The position numbers and the translations under genes were made by a program. This document shows, one piece after another, positions 8,537 through 17,961 of a stretch of DNA of 64,000 nucleotides (positions within the stretch are counted from its first letter, which is position 1; every line of letters starts with the position of its first letter). Origin of the DNA: Lachnospiraceae bacterium (GTDB taxonomy: Bacteria; Bacillota; Clostridia; Lachnospirales; Lachnospiraceae). The DNA lies in the NCBI GenBank assembly GCA_022791975.1, contig JAAWAC010000031.1, positions 1 through 64,000 of the forward strand. Reading direction: 5' to 3'. The notes under the pieces were generated by a model. It did no database searches, was not told the origin of the DNA, and worked only from the letters and a program-made list of their open reading frames with translations.

Positions 8537-10532
8537 GGGACTTTACCGAAAGCTGGCGGCGGGGAACATCCGCAAAAATGGAAAGATTTATATTCCCTAT
8601 GTGCTGACCTGTATCTTTACAGTGACCATGTATTATATGGTGCTCTCTCTTTCCAAAAATCCGGGGCTGGAAAAGATGCTGGGGGCGCAGACTCTAATGT
8701 ATCTGTTGCAACTGGGCAGTCTGGTTATCGGAGGTTTTTCTCTGGTGTTTCTGTTTTATACCAACAGCTTTCTGATGAAGCGCAGAAAGGAGGAGCTGGG
8801 ACTCTATTTTGTGTTGGGAATGGAGAAAAGGCATCTTTTCCGGGTGCTAGGCTGGGAGACGCTCTATGTGGGAGGAGTGAGCCTGGGTGTTGGGCTTGCC
8901 TTGGGAGTCGCCTTGGATAAGCTTATGTATCTTTGGATCGTCCGCATGCTGGGCGGAAAGGTTTCCCTGGGATTTTTCTTCTCCGGGCAGGTTGCAAAAA
9001 CCACGGTTCAGCTGTTCAGCGGGATTTTTCTTCTGATCTATCTCCTGGGGATTTTTCAGCTGCAACGAGCGGGCGGACTGGAGCTTTTACAGTCCCGGCA
9101 TCGGGGAGAGCGGGAACCCAAAAGCAAATGGCTTATGGCCCTTTTGGGGGTGATCTGTCTGGGAGGCGGATATTACCTGGCGCTTACCATGGAAAATCCT
9201 TTGGCATCCCTGGCACTGTTTTTCCCGACAGTGCTTCTGGTTCTTTTGGGAACCTATCTGCTGTTTACGGCGGGCAGCATTCTGCTGCTGAAAATGCTGC
9301 GGAGGAATCCAAAATTTTATTATCATCCCCGCCATTTTACTGGCGTATCTGGTATGCTGTACCGGATGAAGCGAAATGGCGTGGGACTGGCCAATATCTG
9401 CATTTTGTCCACAGCGGTTTTGATCATGATTTCCTCCACCAGCGCCATGATGTTGGGGATGGAGGGGATTCTCCAAAAACGGTATCCCCAGGACTTTATG
9501 TTTACCTTTAGCCGGGACGTGGGGGAACCTAAAGGGCAGTGGACGGAGGAGATTCGGAAGCTTTGTGTGGAAAGAGGGGTGCAGCCTGAGAAGGAAATCC
9601 AGTATGATTCTCTGGTATTTACCGCCCTGAAAGAGCAGGATACCTTCCGGGTGGAGCGGGAGACGGACATTCTGTCAAGTATTACCGTTTACAATCTGTT
9701 TTTTGTTACCCTGGAGGATTATAACCGGCTTATGGGAGAGGAGAGGGTTCTTGAGAAGGGAGAAATCCTGCTGTATTCCAACCGGGAGCGTTTTGACGAG
9801 CCAATTCTGCGGGTCTTTGACAGGGAGTACCGGGTGGCTGGACATCTGGAGCATTTTTTTGATGAGGGACAGTTATCCCCGGATATTGCCAGCACGCAAT
9901 TTATTGTGCTGTGGGATTTTCAGGAGATGGAGGAGCTCTATCAACTTCAGAAGGCTGTTTATCAGGAGTATGCCAGCCACATCAGCTCCTATTATGGGTT
10001 TGATATCCAGGCTGGGGAGGAGGAGCAGGTGGCCCTCTGGAGGTCTGTGAGGGAGGAGCTGGATCAGAAAGGATTTCCCGGGAGTATGGAGACCCTTAGG
10101 GAGGAGAGACCTGACTTTCTGGGTGTTTACGGTGGCTTTTTCTTTATCGGCATTTTCTTGGGAGGCTTGTTCGGGGTAGCCATGGTCCTTATTATTTATT
10201 ACAAGCAGGTTACGGAAGGGTACGAGGATCAGGAGCGCTTTGTGGTTATGCAGAAGGTTGGCATGAGCTGGGAGGAGGTGCGCAGATCCATCCATTCCCA
10301 GATACTGATGGTGTTTTTCCTGCCCGTTCTTGTGGCCGGACTTCACGTGGCCGTGGCATTTCCCCTGATTTCCAAGCTGCTTTTGCTGTTTAATCTGTCG
10401 GATATGGGCTTACAGGTAAGATGTACCCTGGTCACCTTTCTTATATTTGTAGGATTGTATGTAGGGGTCTACGGCCTGACGGCCCGGGCGTATTATCAGA
10501 TTGTGCGCAGGCCATCGGTCAGCCGGGGGTAG
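8529..10532 (+). CDS. ABC transporter permease, BceB-like (FtsX family)
   Basis: A 667-residue permease, the typical BceB length. Hydrophobic segments group as in BceB: one near residue 20-40, then FtsX-type helices around 55-230, a further pair around 280-310, a large extracellular region (about 310-530) that in BceB binds the sensed peptide or its lipid target, and a final three-helix FtsX core starting at FLGVYGGFFFIGIFLGG. The C-terminus is GLTARAYYQIVRR. The start at 8529 overlaps the ATPase gene, and GGAGGTGAG precedes it. The specific antibiotic cannot be predicted. Confidence 0.9.
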   Translation: MTRGLYRKLAAGNIRKNGKIYIPYVLTCIFTVTMYYMVLSLSKNPGLEKMLGAQTLMYLLQLGSLVIGGFSLVFLFYTNSFLMKRRKEELGLYFVLGMEKRHLFRVLGWETLYVGGVSLGVGLALGVALDKLMYLWIVRMLGGKVSLGFFFSGQVAKTTVQLFSGIFLLIYLLGIFQLQRAGGLELLQSRHRGEREPKSKWLMALLGVICLGGGYYLALTMENPLASLALFFPTVLLVLLGTYLLFTAGSILLLKMLRRNPKFYYHPRHFTGVSGMLYRMKRNGVGLANICILSTAVLIMISSTSAMMLGMEGILQKRYPQDFMFTFSRDVGEPKGQWTEEIRKLCVERGVQPEKEIQYDSLVFTALKEQDTFRVERETDILSSITVYNLFFVTLEDYNRLMGEERVLEKGEILLYSNRERFDEPILRVFDREYRVAGHLEHFFDEGQLSPDIASTQFIVLWDFQEMEELYQLQKAVYQEYASHISSYYGFDIQAGEEEQVALWRSVREELDQKGFPGSMETLREERPDFLGVYGGFFFIGIFLGGLFGVAMVLIIYYKQVTEGYEDQERFVVMQKVGMSWEEVRRSIHSQILMVFFLPVLVAGLHVAVAFPLISKLLLLFNLSDMGLQVRCTLVTFLIFVGLYVGVYGLTARAYYQIVRRPSVSRG

Positions 10533-10574
10533 ATGAGAAGAAGAAAACAAAGGAATAAAGAAAAAATATGGACA

Positions 10575-10625
10575 GAAAGAGCGGCTACTTTCTCGGGAAT
10601 AGAAAGCAACCGCTCTTTCCTAATA
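10575..10625 (+). terminator. Hairpin terminator after the first ABC module
   Basis: GAAAGAGCGG (10575-10584) pairs perfectly with CCGCTCTTTC (10610-10619), and the inner CTTTC and GAAAG can extend the stem. It lies 43 bases after the permease stop. The downstream tract is CTAATATG rather than a full T run, so termination may be incomplete. Confidence 0.6.
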
Positions 10626-10663
10626 TGGGTAGAATCGAATGATAGATAGTAATCTATTTATTA

Positions 10664-10677
10664 TGTAAACGCTTTAA
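10664..10677. promoter_or_regulatory. Possible catabolite-responsive element
   Basis: TGTAAACGCTTTAA matches most of the CcpA/cre pattern TGWNANCGNTNNCA but misses the final CA. It lies in the 390-base gap between the ABC permease and mutS, about 180 bases ahead of the mutS promoter. It could also be an operator for another LacI-family protein. Confidence 0.25.
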
Positions 10678-10829
10678 ACACTTATATCATAGCACACATT
10701 CTAAAAAAATCAAGGAGTAAAATTTTGGGAACTGGATAAATTTTCCGCTGGAAACAGGAAAAAGTGTACAAAATGCATAAATGCAGTAAAAAATAACGAA
10801 ACAGGGAGGGGATGACGATAAAAAATGCC

Positions 10830-10844
10830 CAATGCCAGGCATTG
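10830..10844. promoter_or_regulatory. Palindrome overlapping the mutS -35 box
   Basis: CAATGCC-A-GGCATTG is a perfect 7-base palindrome around one central base. Its last three bases overlap the start of the -35 hexamer TTGACG (10842-10847) of the candidate mutS promoter. That placement is typical of a repressor or activator site. Confidence 0.45.
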
Positions 10845-10871
10845 ACGCAGGGCGGAACTTGGAAGTATAAT
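10842..10871 (+). promoter_or_regulatory. Sigma-A type promoter for mutS-mutL-miaA
   Basis: TTGACG (10842-10847) and TATAAT (10866-10871) are separated by 18 bases, 51 bases ahead of the mutS ATG. A short inverted repeat, CCTGT-CC-ACAGG (10881-10892), lies just past the expected transcription start and may also be an operator. Confidence 0.7.
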
Positions 10872-10922
10872 TAAAAAATACCTGTCCACAGGTATAAACA
10901 AAGGATAAGTGAGGGAAAAGGC

Positions 10923-13529
10923 ATGGCTCAGATGACGCCCATGATGCAGCAGTATGTGAAGACAAAGGAGGAATACAAAGATTGCATTCTCTTTTACCGG
11001 CTGGGGGATTTTTATGAAATGTTTTTTGAAGATGCCAAGCTGGTGTCCAAGGAGCTGGAGCTGACCCTGACCGGGAAGGACTGCGGCCTTGCGGAGCGGG
11101 CGCCCATGTGCGGTGTCCCCTATCACGCGGTGGAGGGGTATCTGAGCAAGCTGGTGGCCAAAGGCTACAAGGTGGCCATCTGTGAGCAGGTGGAGGACCC
11201 AAGGACGGCTAAAGGGTTGGTAAAGCGGGAGGTGATCCGGGTGGTGACGCCAGGGACCAACTTAAACCTCCAGACCCTGGACGAATCCCGGAACAATTAT
11301 ATTATGTGTATTGTCTGCTTGTCAGACCGCTATGGTCTGTCTGTGGCGGACGTGACCACAGGAGACTACTTTGTCACAGAGTTGGATAAGAGCCGCAGGC
11401 TTTTGGATGAGATCCAGCGGTTTTCCCCCTCGGAGATTATCTGCAATCATGCGTTTTATGTAAGCGGCGTGGATCTGGAGGATCTGCGGGGAAGGTTGGG
11501 CATTGCCGTCTATGATCTGGAAGACTGGTATTTTGACGATGAGCTGTGCCGGAAAACGTTGCTGACCCATTTTCAGGTGGGGGATTTGAAGGGACTTGGC
11601 ATTGGAGAGATGAGTCTGGGCATGATTGGGGCCGGGGCTCTCCTAAAGTATCTCCAGGAGACGCAAAAAAATGATCTGTCCCATCTGACTCATATTACGC
11701 CTTATTTCTATGGAAAATATATGTTGCTGGACGGCTCCACAAGACGAAATCTAGAGCTTACGGAAACCCTTCGGGAAAAACAGAAGAAGGGCTCTCTTTT
11801 ATGGGTGCTGGACAAGACTCGGACGGCCATGGGAGCCAGGGCTCTTCGGGGAATGGTGGAGCAGCCCCTTATCCATCGGGAGGAGATTGAGAAGCGCCAC
11901 GAGGCCATTGAGGAGCTGAATGGCCAGATGATTACCCGGGAGGAGCTGCGGGAATACTTAAGTTCCATCTACGATCTGGAGCGCCTGATTAGCCGGGTGA
12001 GCTACCAGACGGCGAATCCCCGGGATTTGCTGGCCTTTAAAACCTCTCTTTCCATGCTCCCACCCATAAAAACTCTGCTAAAGGGCTTTGAAAGTCCAAA
12101 GCTAAGAGAGCTCCGTGAGGAGCTGGACTCCTTGGAAGATTTGTACCAGTGGATTGAGGAGGCTATCTGTGAGGAGCCGCCCATTTCCCTGCGAGACGGA
12201 GAGATTATCCGGGATGGGTATCACAAGGATGTGGATCAATATCGCCGTGCCAAGACGGAGGGGAAAAACTGGTTAGCCCAGCTGGAGGTGCGGGAGCGGG
12301 AGCGAACCGGCATCAAAAACCTGAGAGTAAAATTCAACAAGGTTTTTGGGTATTATCTGGAGGTGACCAATTCCTATAAAAATCTGGTACCTGAGGATTA
12401 TATGCGAAAACAGACCCTGGTAAATGCGGAGAGGTACATTACTCCACAGTTAAAGGAGTTGGAGGACACCATTCTGGGAGCGGAGGACAGGCTGAATACC
12501 CTGGAGTACGAGCTGTTCTGCCAACTGCGGGATAAGCTTGCCTCCCAGGTGCTGCGGATTCAGAAAACCGCCAAGGCGGTGGCCTGGCTGGATGTATTTG
12601 CCACCCTGTCTCTCGTGGCTCAGCGAAATGGTTATGTGCGGCCTGTGATGAATGAAAAGGGTGTGATTGATATAAAAAATGGTCGTCATCCTGTGGTGGA
12701 GCGGATGATCAGCAACGATATGTTTATTGCCAATGACACGTATCTTGACAACGCCTCCAAGCGTGTCTCTGTAATCACAGGACCCAATATGGCCGGGAAA
12801 TCCACGTATATGCGTCAGGCAGCGCTTATTGTCCTGATGGCCCAGATTGGAAGCTTTGTGCCGGCAGACAGCGCGAAAATCGGCATTGTGGACCGAATTT
12901 TCACCCGGGTGGGAGCTTCGGATGACCTGGCTTCCGGGCAGAGTACCTTTATGGTGGAGATGACGGAGGTGGCCAATATTCTCCGCAATGCTACCAGCCA
13001 AAGCCTGCTGATCTTGGATGAGATTGGCCGGGGTACCAGCACTTTTGACGGGCTTTCCATTGCGTGGGCTGTCATTGAGCACATTAGCAATCCTCGGATT
13101 TTGGGGGCAAAAACCCTGTTTGCCACCCATTACCATGAGCTAACGGAGCTGGAGGGCTCCCTAAGCGGTGTAAACAATTACTGCATTGCCGTAAAGGAAA
13201 AGGGGGACGACATTGTTTTCCTCCGGAAAATCATCAGAGGAGGGGCAGATAAAAGCTATGGCATTCAGGTGGCCAAGCTGGCTGGCGTGCCGGACCCGGT
13301 TATTCACCGGGCTAAGGAGCTTTTGTCTCAGCTGGTTGCGGCAGATTTGGCTGTGCGGCGCCCTGTTAAGCCTCAGGAGCCGGAGATGGAGCAGATCTCC
13401 TTAATGGATGCGGTAAAGGACGATGATATTATTGTGGAGCTTCGGGAGCTGGATTTATCCAATATTACGCCGATTGAGGCGCTAAATACCCTGTACCGGA
13501 TACAGAAAAAGATTCAGAACAGATGGTGA
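10923..13529 (+). CDS. mutS: DNA mismatch repair protein MutS
   Basis: An 868-residue MutS1 protein that recognises base mismatches and small loops, then recruits MutL. The mismatch-reading motif is GDFYEMF (F30, E32). The ATPase domain has Walker A GPNMAGKS (620-627), TRVGASDDLASGQSTFMVEM, Walker B LLILDEIGRGTSTFDG and FATHYHELTELE. Length and domain order are complete. It is the first gene of a run mutS-mutL-miaA-PLP lyase with tiny gaps or overlaps, and has its own promoter with a palindrome over the -35 box. Confidence 0.98.
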   Translation: MAQMTPMMQQYVKTKEEYKDCILFYRLGDFYEMFFEDAKLVSKELELTLTGKDCGLAERAPMCGVPYHAVEGYLSKLVAKGYKVAICEQVEDPRTAKGLVKREVIRVVTPGTNLNLQTLDESRNNYIMCIVCLSDRYGLSVADVTTGDYFVTELDKSRRLLDEIQRFSPSEIICNHAFYVSGVDLEDLRGRLGIAVYDLEDWYFDDELCRKTLLTHFQVGDLKGLGIGEMSLGMIGAGALLKYLQETQKNDLSHLTHITPYFYGKYMLLDGSTRRNLELTETLREKQKKGSLLWVLDKTRTAMGARALRGMVEQPLIHREEIEKRHEAIEELNGQMITREELREYLSSIYDLERLISRVSYQTANPRDLLAFKTSLSMLPPIKTLLKGFESPKLRELREELDSLEDLYQWIEEAICEEPPISLRDGEIIRDGYHKDVDQYRRAKTEGKNWLAQLEVRERERTGIKNLRVKFNKVFGYYLEVTNSYKNLVPEDYMRKQTLVNAERYITPQLKELEDTILGAEDRLNTLEYELFCQLRDKLASQVLRIQKTAKAVAWLDVFATLSLVAQRNGYVRPVMNEKGVIDIKNGRHPVVERMISNDMFIANDTYLDNASKRVSVITGPNMAGKSTYMRQAALIVLMAQIGSFVPADSAKIGIVDRIFTRVGASDDLASGQSTFMVEMTEVANILRNATSQSLLILDEIGRGTSTFDGLSIAWAVIEHISNPRILGAKTLFATHYHELTELEGSLSGVNNYCIAVKEKGDDIVFLRKIIRGGADKSYGIQVAKLAGVPDPVIHRAKELLSQLVAADLAVRRPVKPQEPEMEQISLMDAVKDDDIIVELRELDLSNITPIEALNTLYRIQKKIQNRW

Positions 13530-13534
13530 GTGCA

Positions 13535-15592
13535 ATGGGAAAGATTCAGGTGCTGGACCAGCAGACCATAGATAAAATTGCGGCAGGAGAGGTGGTGGAG
13601 CGGCCCTCCTCGGTGGTTAAGGAGCTGGTGGAAAACGCTGTGGACGCGGGAGCTACGGCTGTAACAGTGGAGATTAAGGAGGGAGGAACCACCTTTCTGC
13701 GAGTGACGGATAATGGCAGTGGCATGGAAAAGGAGCAGGTTCCTCTGGCCTTTTTGCGCCATTCCACCAGCAAAATCCGATGTGCGGAGGATTTGACGGG
13801 GATTACCACCCTGGGTTTTCGGGGGGAGGCTCTTTCCAGCATTGCGGCGGTCTCCATGGTGGAGCTGATTACCAAGACAAGGCAGGAGGAGACAGGCGTT
13901 CGGTATTGCATAGAGGGAGGAGTGGAGAAGGGCTTGGAGGAGGCGGCCGCCCCGGAGGGAACCACCTTTCTGATTCGGAGCCTCTTTTACAATACACCTG
14001 CCCGGCGTAAATTTTTGAGATCCCCCATGACAGAGGGCGGCTACATTGGGGAGCTGATGGAGAGAATGGCCCTGTGCCGGCCAGATATCTCTTTCCGGTT
14101 TATCAACAATGGCCAGACAAAGCTTCACACGGCGGGCAGTCACAGCTTGAAGGATGTGATCTACCAGATCTATGGGAGAGAAATCGCTGCCAATATTATA
14201 GAGATCCAGCAAAAGCAGGGGCCCATGGAGGTGACCGGTTATATTGGAAAGCCCTTAATTGGCCGGGGAAACCGGAATTTTGAGACCTATTTTGTAAATG
14301 GAAGATATGTAAAAAGCCGCATCCTTGCACAGGGAATCGAGGACGCCTATCAGACCTTTTTGATGCAGCACAAATATCCCTTTGTGGTGCTGCATTTGAC
14401 CCTGGATGGGCAGGAACTGGATGTAAATGTACACCCTACTAAGATGGAGCTGCGCTTTTCCAACCAGGAAGAGGTTTATCGCTTTGTCCAGGAGAACCTG
14501 CGAAACGCCCTTTTAGGCCGGGAGCTGATTCCTCAGGTAAGCCTGGGAGGGGAGCCAAAGGAGAAGGAGCCGGTGAAGGAGGAGCAACCGGAGGGGGCAA
14601 AGCCAGGGAAAAGCATTCCTCAAGGGGGCGGAGATGGAAAAGCCAAAATAGAGAAGCCCAGGACGGAGACACTTGCGCAGGCGCAAGGAGAAGAACATAA
14701 GTTCGAAACAAAGGCGTTTGCACAGGCGAAAGAAGAAGCCCTGGAGCCGGAGATTCCGCTGGCCAAGGCCTATGAGCCCCGGGAGCGGAATCTGGAGTAT
14801 TTCCTGGAGGAAATGCGCAAGCGGGTAAAAAAGGCTCACGAAAAGTCAGAGGATAAAAAGGAGCGCAGTTCGGTCTTAGAACCTGCCATATCCCTGGGGA
14901 AGCAAAAGCCTCCAGAGGAGACGGCCCCACAGATTCGGGAGAAGAATACCTACGGGCAGCCAGAGCAGCTGGAGCTCTTTGACCAGAAGCTTCTGGACCC
15001 CAAAAGCAAAAAGGATATCCGTGTGATTGGCCAGCTGTTTGATACCTATTGGCTGGCGCAGCTGGGGGACCAGTTTTATATGATCGATCAGCATGCGGCT
15101 CATGAAAAGGTGCTGTTTGAGCGCATGATGAAGCAGCTGGAGAACAGGGAGATAATGACCCAGATGATAAGTCCGCCTCTGATTTTGAGCCTGAATCTAG
15201 CGGAAACAGAGATTCTGAAGGCCTATGAGAAGGATTTTTCCAGTCTGGGCTTTACAGTGGAGCCCTTTGGAGGGCGGGAATATGCCATTCGCCAGGTGCC
15301 AGTGGATTTATATGGTATTGCGGAGCGAGAGTTGTTTCTGGAAATGCTGGATTCCCTGGGGGAAGCCGTGGGCGCTGCGCCCACCGGGTCCCGCTTGATT
15401 CTGGAGAAAATTGCGTCCATGTCCTGCAAAGGAGCAGTAAAGGGGAAGCAGCGCCTGAGTCATCAGGAGGCATTGGAGCTTATAGAGACTTTGTTTACCT
15501 TAGAAAATCCCTATACCTGTCCCCATGGCCGTCCTACGATTATCTCCATGACCAGGCAGGAAATTGAGCGGAAATTTAAGCGCATTGTATAG
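13535..15592 (+). CDS. mutL: DNA mismatch repair protein MutL
   Basis: A 685-residue MutL. The N-terminal GHKL ATPase shows IAAGEVVERPSSVVKELVEN, DNGSGM and TLGFRGEALSSIAAV. A low-complexity linker rich in Glu, Lys and Pro spans about residues 335-480. The C-terminal domain has the metal-dependent endonuclease motif DQHAxxExxxxE (D518, H520, E524, E529) and CPHGRP, so this MutL nicks DNA itself, as expected for an organism without MutH. I chose ATG 13535 (MGKIQVLDQ) over an in-frame ATG at 13523 that lies inside the end of mutS, because families start at this residue. Confidence 0.97.
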   Translation: MGKIQVLDQQTIDKIAAGEVVERPSSVVKELVENAVDAGATAVTVEIKEGGTTFLRVTDNGSGMEKEQVPLAFLRHSTSKIRCAEDLTGITTLGFRGEALSSIAAVSMVELITKTRQEETGVRYCIEGGVEKGLEEAAAPEGTTFLIRSLFYNTPARRKFLRSPMTEGGYIGELMERMALCRPDISFRFINNGQTKLHTAGSHSLKDVIYQIYGREIAANIIEIQQKQGPMEVTGYIGKPLIGRGNRNFETYFVNGRYVKSRILAQGIEDAYQTFLMQHKYPFVVLHLTLDGQELDVNVHPTKMELRFSNQEEVYRFVQENLRNALLGRELIPQVSLGGEPKEKEPVKEEQPEGAKPGKSIPQGGGDGKAKIEKPRTETLAQAQGEEHKFETKAFAQAKEEALEPEIPLAKAYEPRERNLEYFLEEMRKRVKKAHEKSEDKKERSSVLEPAISLGKQKPPEETAPQIREKNTYGQPEQLELFDQKLLDPKSKKDIRVIGQLFDTYWLAQLGDQFYMIDQHAAHEKVLFERMMKQLENREIMTQMISPPLILSLNLAETEILKAYEKDFSSLGFTVEPFGGREYAIRQVPVDLYGIAERELFLEMLDSLGEAVGAAPTGSRLILEKIASMSCKGAVKGKQRLSHQEALELIETLFTLENPYTCPHGRPTIISMTRQEIERKFKRIV

Positions 15593-15620
15593 GAAATCCC
15601 AGGGGAATGGAGGGAGAAAA

Positions 15621-16643
15621 ATGGAGGCAGAAAAAGAGGAGAAGCGACCGTTGGTAATCCTGACCGGTCCCACAGCGGTGGGAAAGACCAGGCTCTCCGT
15701 GAGCCTTGCTAAGGCTTTGGGCGGGGAGATTATTTCTGCGGATTCCATGCAGGTATACCGGCATATGGACATTGGATCCGCTAAGATCCGCCCGGAGGAA
15801 ATGGAAGGAATTCCCCATCATCTCATTGATGTGTTGGAGCCCTCGGAGGAGTTTCATGTGGTGCGGTTTCAGCAGATGGTTCGTGAAAAACTGGAAAATA
15901 TTTACAAAAGCGGAAAGATTCCTCTTCTGGTGGGTGGCACTGGGTTTTATATTCAGGCAGTGCTCTATGACATTGATTTTACGGAAAATAAAGGGAATGA
16001 GGCCCTTCGGGGGAGACTGGAGCAACTGGCTGGGGAGCAGGGAGCGGAGGCGCTCCACAGGAGGCTTGCCCAGGTGGACCCTGTCGCCGCAGAGCAGATT
16101 CATCCCAACAATAGCAAACGGGTAATCCGGGCCCTGGAATTTTATGAGCTGACCGGGCAGCCTATTTCCAGACATAATGAACAGCAGAGGCGGAAGGAAT
16201 CGCCCTACAGATCCGCCTATTTTGTGCTGACAGATGACAGGGAGGAGCTTTACCAGCGCATCGATCAACGGGTAGATCAGATGCTTGCGGAAGGGTTATT
16301 GGCAGAGGTAGAGGCTTTAAAAGCCCGGGGATGTACCCGAAACATGGTATCCATGCAGGGACTGGGGTATAAGGAGATTCTGGATTACCTGGACGGGGGA
16401 TGCACTCTGGAAGAAGCGGTGTATACCCTAAAGCGGGATACCCGCCATTTTGCCAAGCGACAGCTTACCTGGTTTAAGCGGGAGCGGGATGTAATCTGGC
16501 TGGATAAGCGGGACTATGGGCGGCAGGAGGAAAAAATCCTGGGGGCCATGCTGGAGATTCTGGAGCAGAGGGGCATTTGCCAGAAAATCCAAAAAGACAA
16601 AAAGTTAGCGAGGAAATTGGAAAAATATGGAAGTAAAGAATGA
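15621..16643 (+). CDS. miaA: tRNA dimethylallyltransferase MiaA
   Basis: A 340-residue enzyme that attaches a dimethylallyl group to N6 of A37 in tRNAs reading UNN codons. The P-loop is LTGPTAVGKTRLS, followed by SADSMQVYRHMDIGSAK, VGGTGFYIQAV and the C-terminal DTRHFAKRQLTWFKRE. AGGGAG sits a few bases before ATG 15621. It follows mutL after 28 bases, a mutL-miaA pairing common in bacteria, and its last 17 bases overlap the next gene. Confidence 0.97.
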   Translation: MEAEKEEKRPLVILTGPTAVGKTRLSVSLAKALGGEIISADSMQVYRHMDIGSAKIRPEEMEGIPHHLIDVLEPSEEFHVVRFQQMVREKLENIYKSGKIPLLVGGTGFYIQAVLYDIDFTENKGNEALRGRLEQLAGEQGAEALHRRLAQVDPVAAEQIHPNNSKRVIRALEFYELTGQPISRHNEQQRRKESPYRSAYFVLTDDREELYQRIDQRVDQMLAEGLLAEVEALKARGCTRNMVSMQGLGYKEILDYLDGGCTLEEAVYTLKRDTRHFAKRQLTWFKRERDVIWLDKRDYGRQEEKILGAMLEILEQRGICQKIQKDKKLARKLEKYGSKE

Positions 16644-17940
16644 AAAGTTGCTACGCAGGAGCCAGCTTCAGGAGCTGTATGGCCAGATGGGAATCAGTCC
16701 CCAGGTCTATGAATTTGCTGCAGGCATTGAGGAGGCGTTAAAGGAACGTTTTATGGCCATTGATGATACGGTGGAATACAATCAGCTAAAGGTGCTTGGG
16801 GCTATGCAGAAATGCCGGGTGGATGCCACTTGCTTTGCGGCCACCAGCGGCTACGGCTACAATGACTTGGGGCGGGATAAGCTGGAGGAGGTTTATGCCG
16901 CCGCTTTTCATGGAGAGGACGCCCTGGTACGGCCACAGATCGCCTGCGGTACCCATGCCCTGGCTGTGGCGCTCAGCGGAAATTTGCGGCCGGGAGATGA
17001 GCTTCTGTCCCCGGTGGGAAAGCCTTATGACACCTTGGAGGAGGTTATCGGCATCCGTCCCTCCCGGGGGTCCTTAAAGGAATACGGGGTCAGCTATGGG
17101 CAGGTGGATTTGAAGCCGGATGGAAGCTTTGACTATGAGGGGATTGCAAAGGCTTTGGGGCCAAAGACCCGCATGGTGACCATTCAGCGCTCCAAGGGCT
17201 ATCAAACTCGCCCTACCCTGTCCGTGGAGCGAATCGGGGAGTTGATTGCCTTTATAAAGGAGAGAAAGCCGGATGTGATCTGTATGGTGGACAACTGCTA
17301 TGGGGAATTTGTGGAGCGGATAGAGCCTACAGATGTAGGTGCGGATTTGTGTGTGGGATCTCTTATAAAAAATCCTGGAGGTGGGCTGGCGCCCATTGGG
17401 GGATACATTGTGGGAAAGCGGAACTATGTGGAAAATGCTGCCTACCGTCTCACCTCTCCGGGACTTGGCAAGGAGGTGGGGGCTTCTCTGGGAGTGCTTC
17501 CGAGCTTTTACCAGGGCTTTTTCCTGGCACCTTCTGTAGTGGGCGGCGCCTTAAAGGGGGCCATCTTTGCGGCCAATATTTATGAGCGCCTGGGCTTTTC
17601 TGTGATTCCCAACGGAAGCGAGAGCCGCCATGATATTATTCAGGCCGTGACCTTTGGGAAACCGGAGGGGGTCATCGCCTTTTGTCAGGGAATCCAGGCA
17701 GCCGCTCCGGTGGACAGTTATGTAACCCCCGAGCCCTGGGCTATGCCTGGGTATGACAGTGATGTGATTATGGCAGCTGGGGCCTTTGTGCAGGGCTCCT
17801 CCATAGAGCTGTCAGCGGACGGGCCCATCAAGCCGCCCTATGCAGTATATTTCCAGGGAGGCCTGACCTGGCAGCATGCCAAATATGGGATTCTCATGTC
17901 CCTGCAAAAGCTTGTGGAAGCAGGCCTGGTAAAACTATAA
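16627..17940 (+). CDS. PLP-dependent methionine gamma-lyase family protein (YnbB-like)
   Basis: A 437-residue protein of the family once named aluminium resistance protein. It has the fold-type I PLP layout: the ATSGYGYNDLGRDKLEEVYA start, RPQIACGTHALAVALSGNLRPG, and a candidate Schiff-base lysine in GSLIKNPGGGLAPIGGY. Family members are annotated as methionine gamma-lyase-like or cystathionine-lyase-like, but the real substrate is unproven. The start overlaps miaA by 17 bases, so translation is probably coupled. Confidence 0.88.
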   Translation: MEVKNEKLLRRSQLQELYGQMGISPQVYEFAAGIEEALKERFMAIDDTVEYNQLKVLGAMQKCRVDATCFAATSGYGYNDLGRDKLEEVYAAAFHGEDALVRPQIACGTHALAVALSGNLRPGDELLSPVGKPYDTLEEVIGIRPSRGSLKEYGVSYGQVDLKPDGSFDYEGIAKALGPKTRMVTIQRSKGYQTRPTLSVERIGELIAFIKERKPDVICMVDNCYGEFVERIEPTDVGADLCVGSLIKNPGGGLAPIGGYIVGKRNYVENAAYRLTSPGLGKEVGASLGVLPSFYQGFFLAPSVVGGALKGAIFAANIYERLGFSVIPNGSESRHDIIQAVTFGKPEGVIAFCQGIQAAAPVDSYVTPEPWAMPGYDSDVIMAAGAFVQGSSIELSADGPIKPPYAVYFQGGLTWQHAKYGILMSLQKLVEAGLVKL

Positions 17941-17961
17941 CGTTAAACAAGGTGAGGATAC

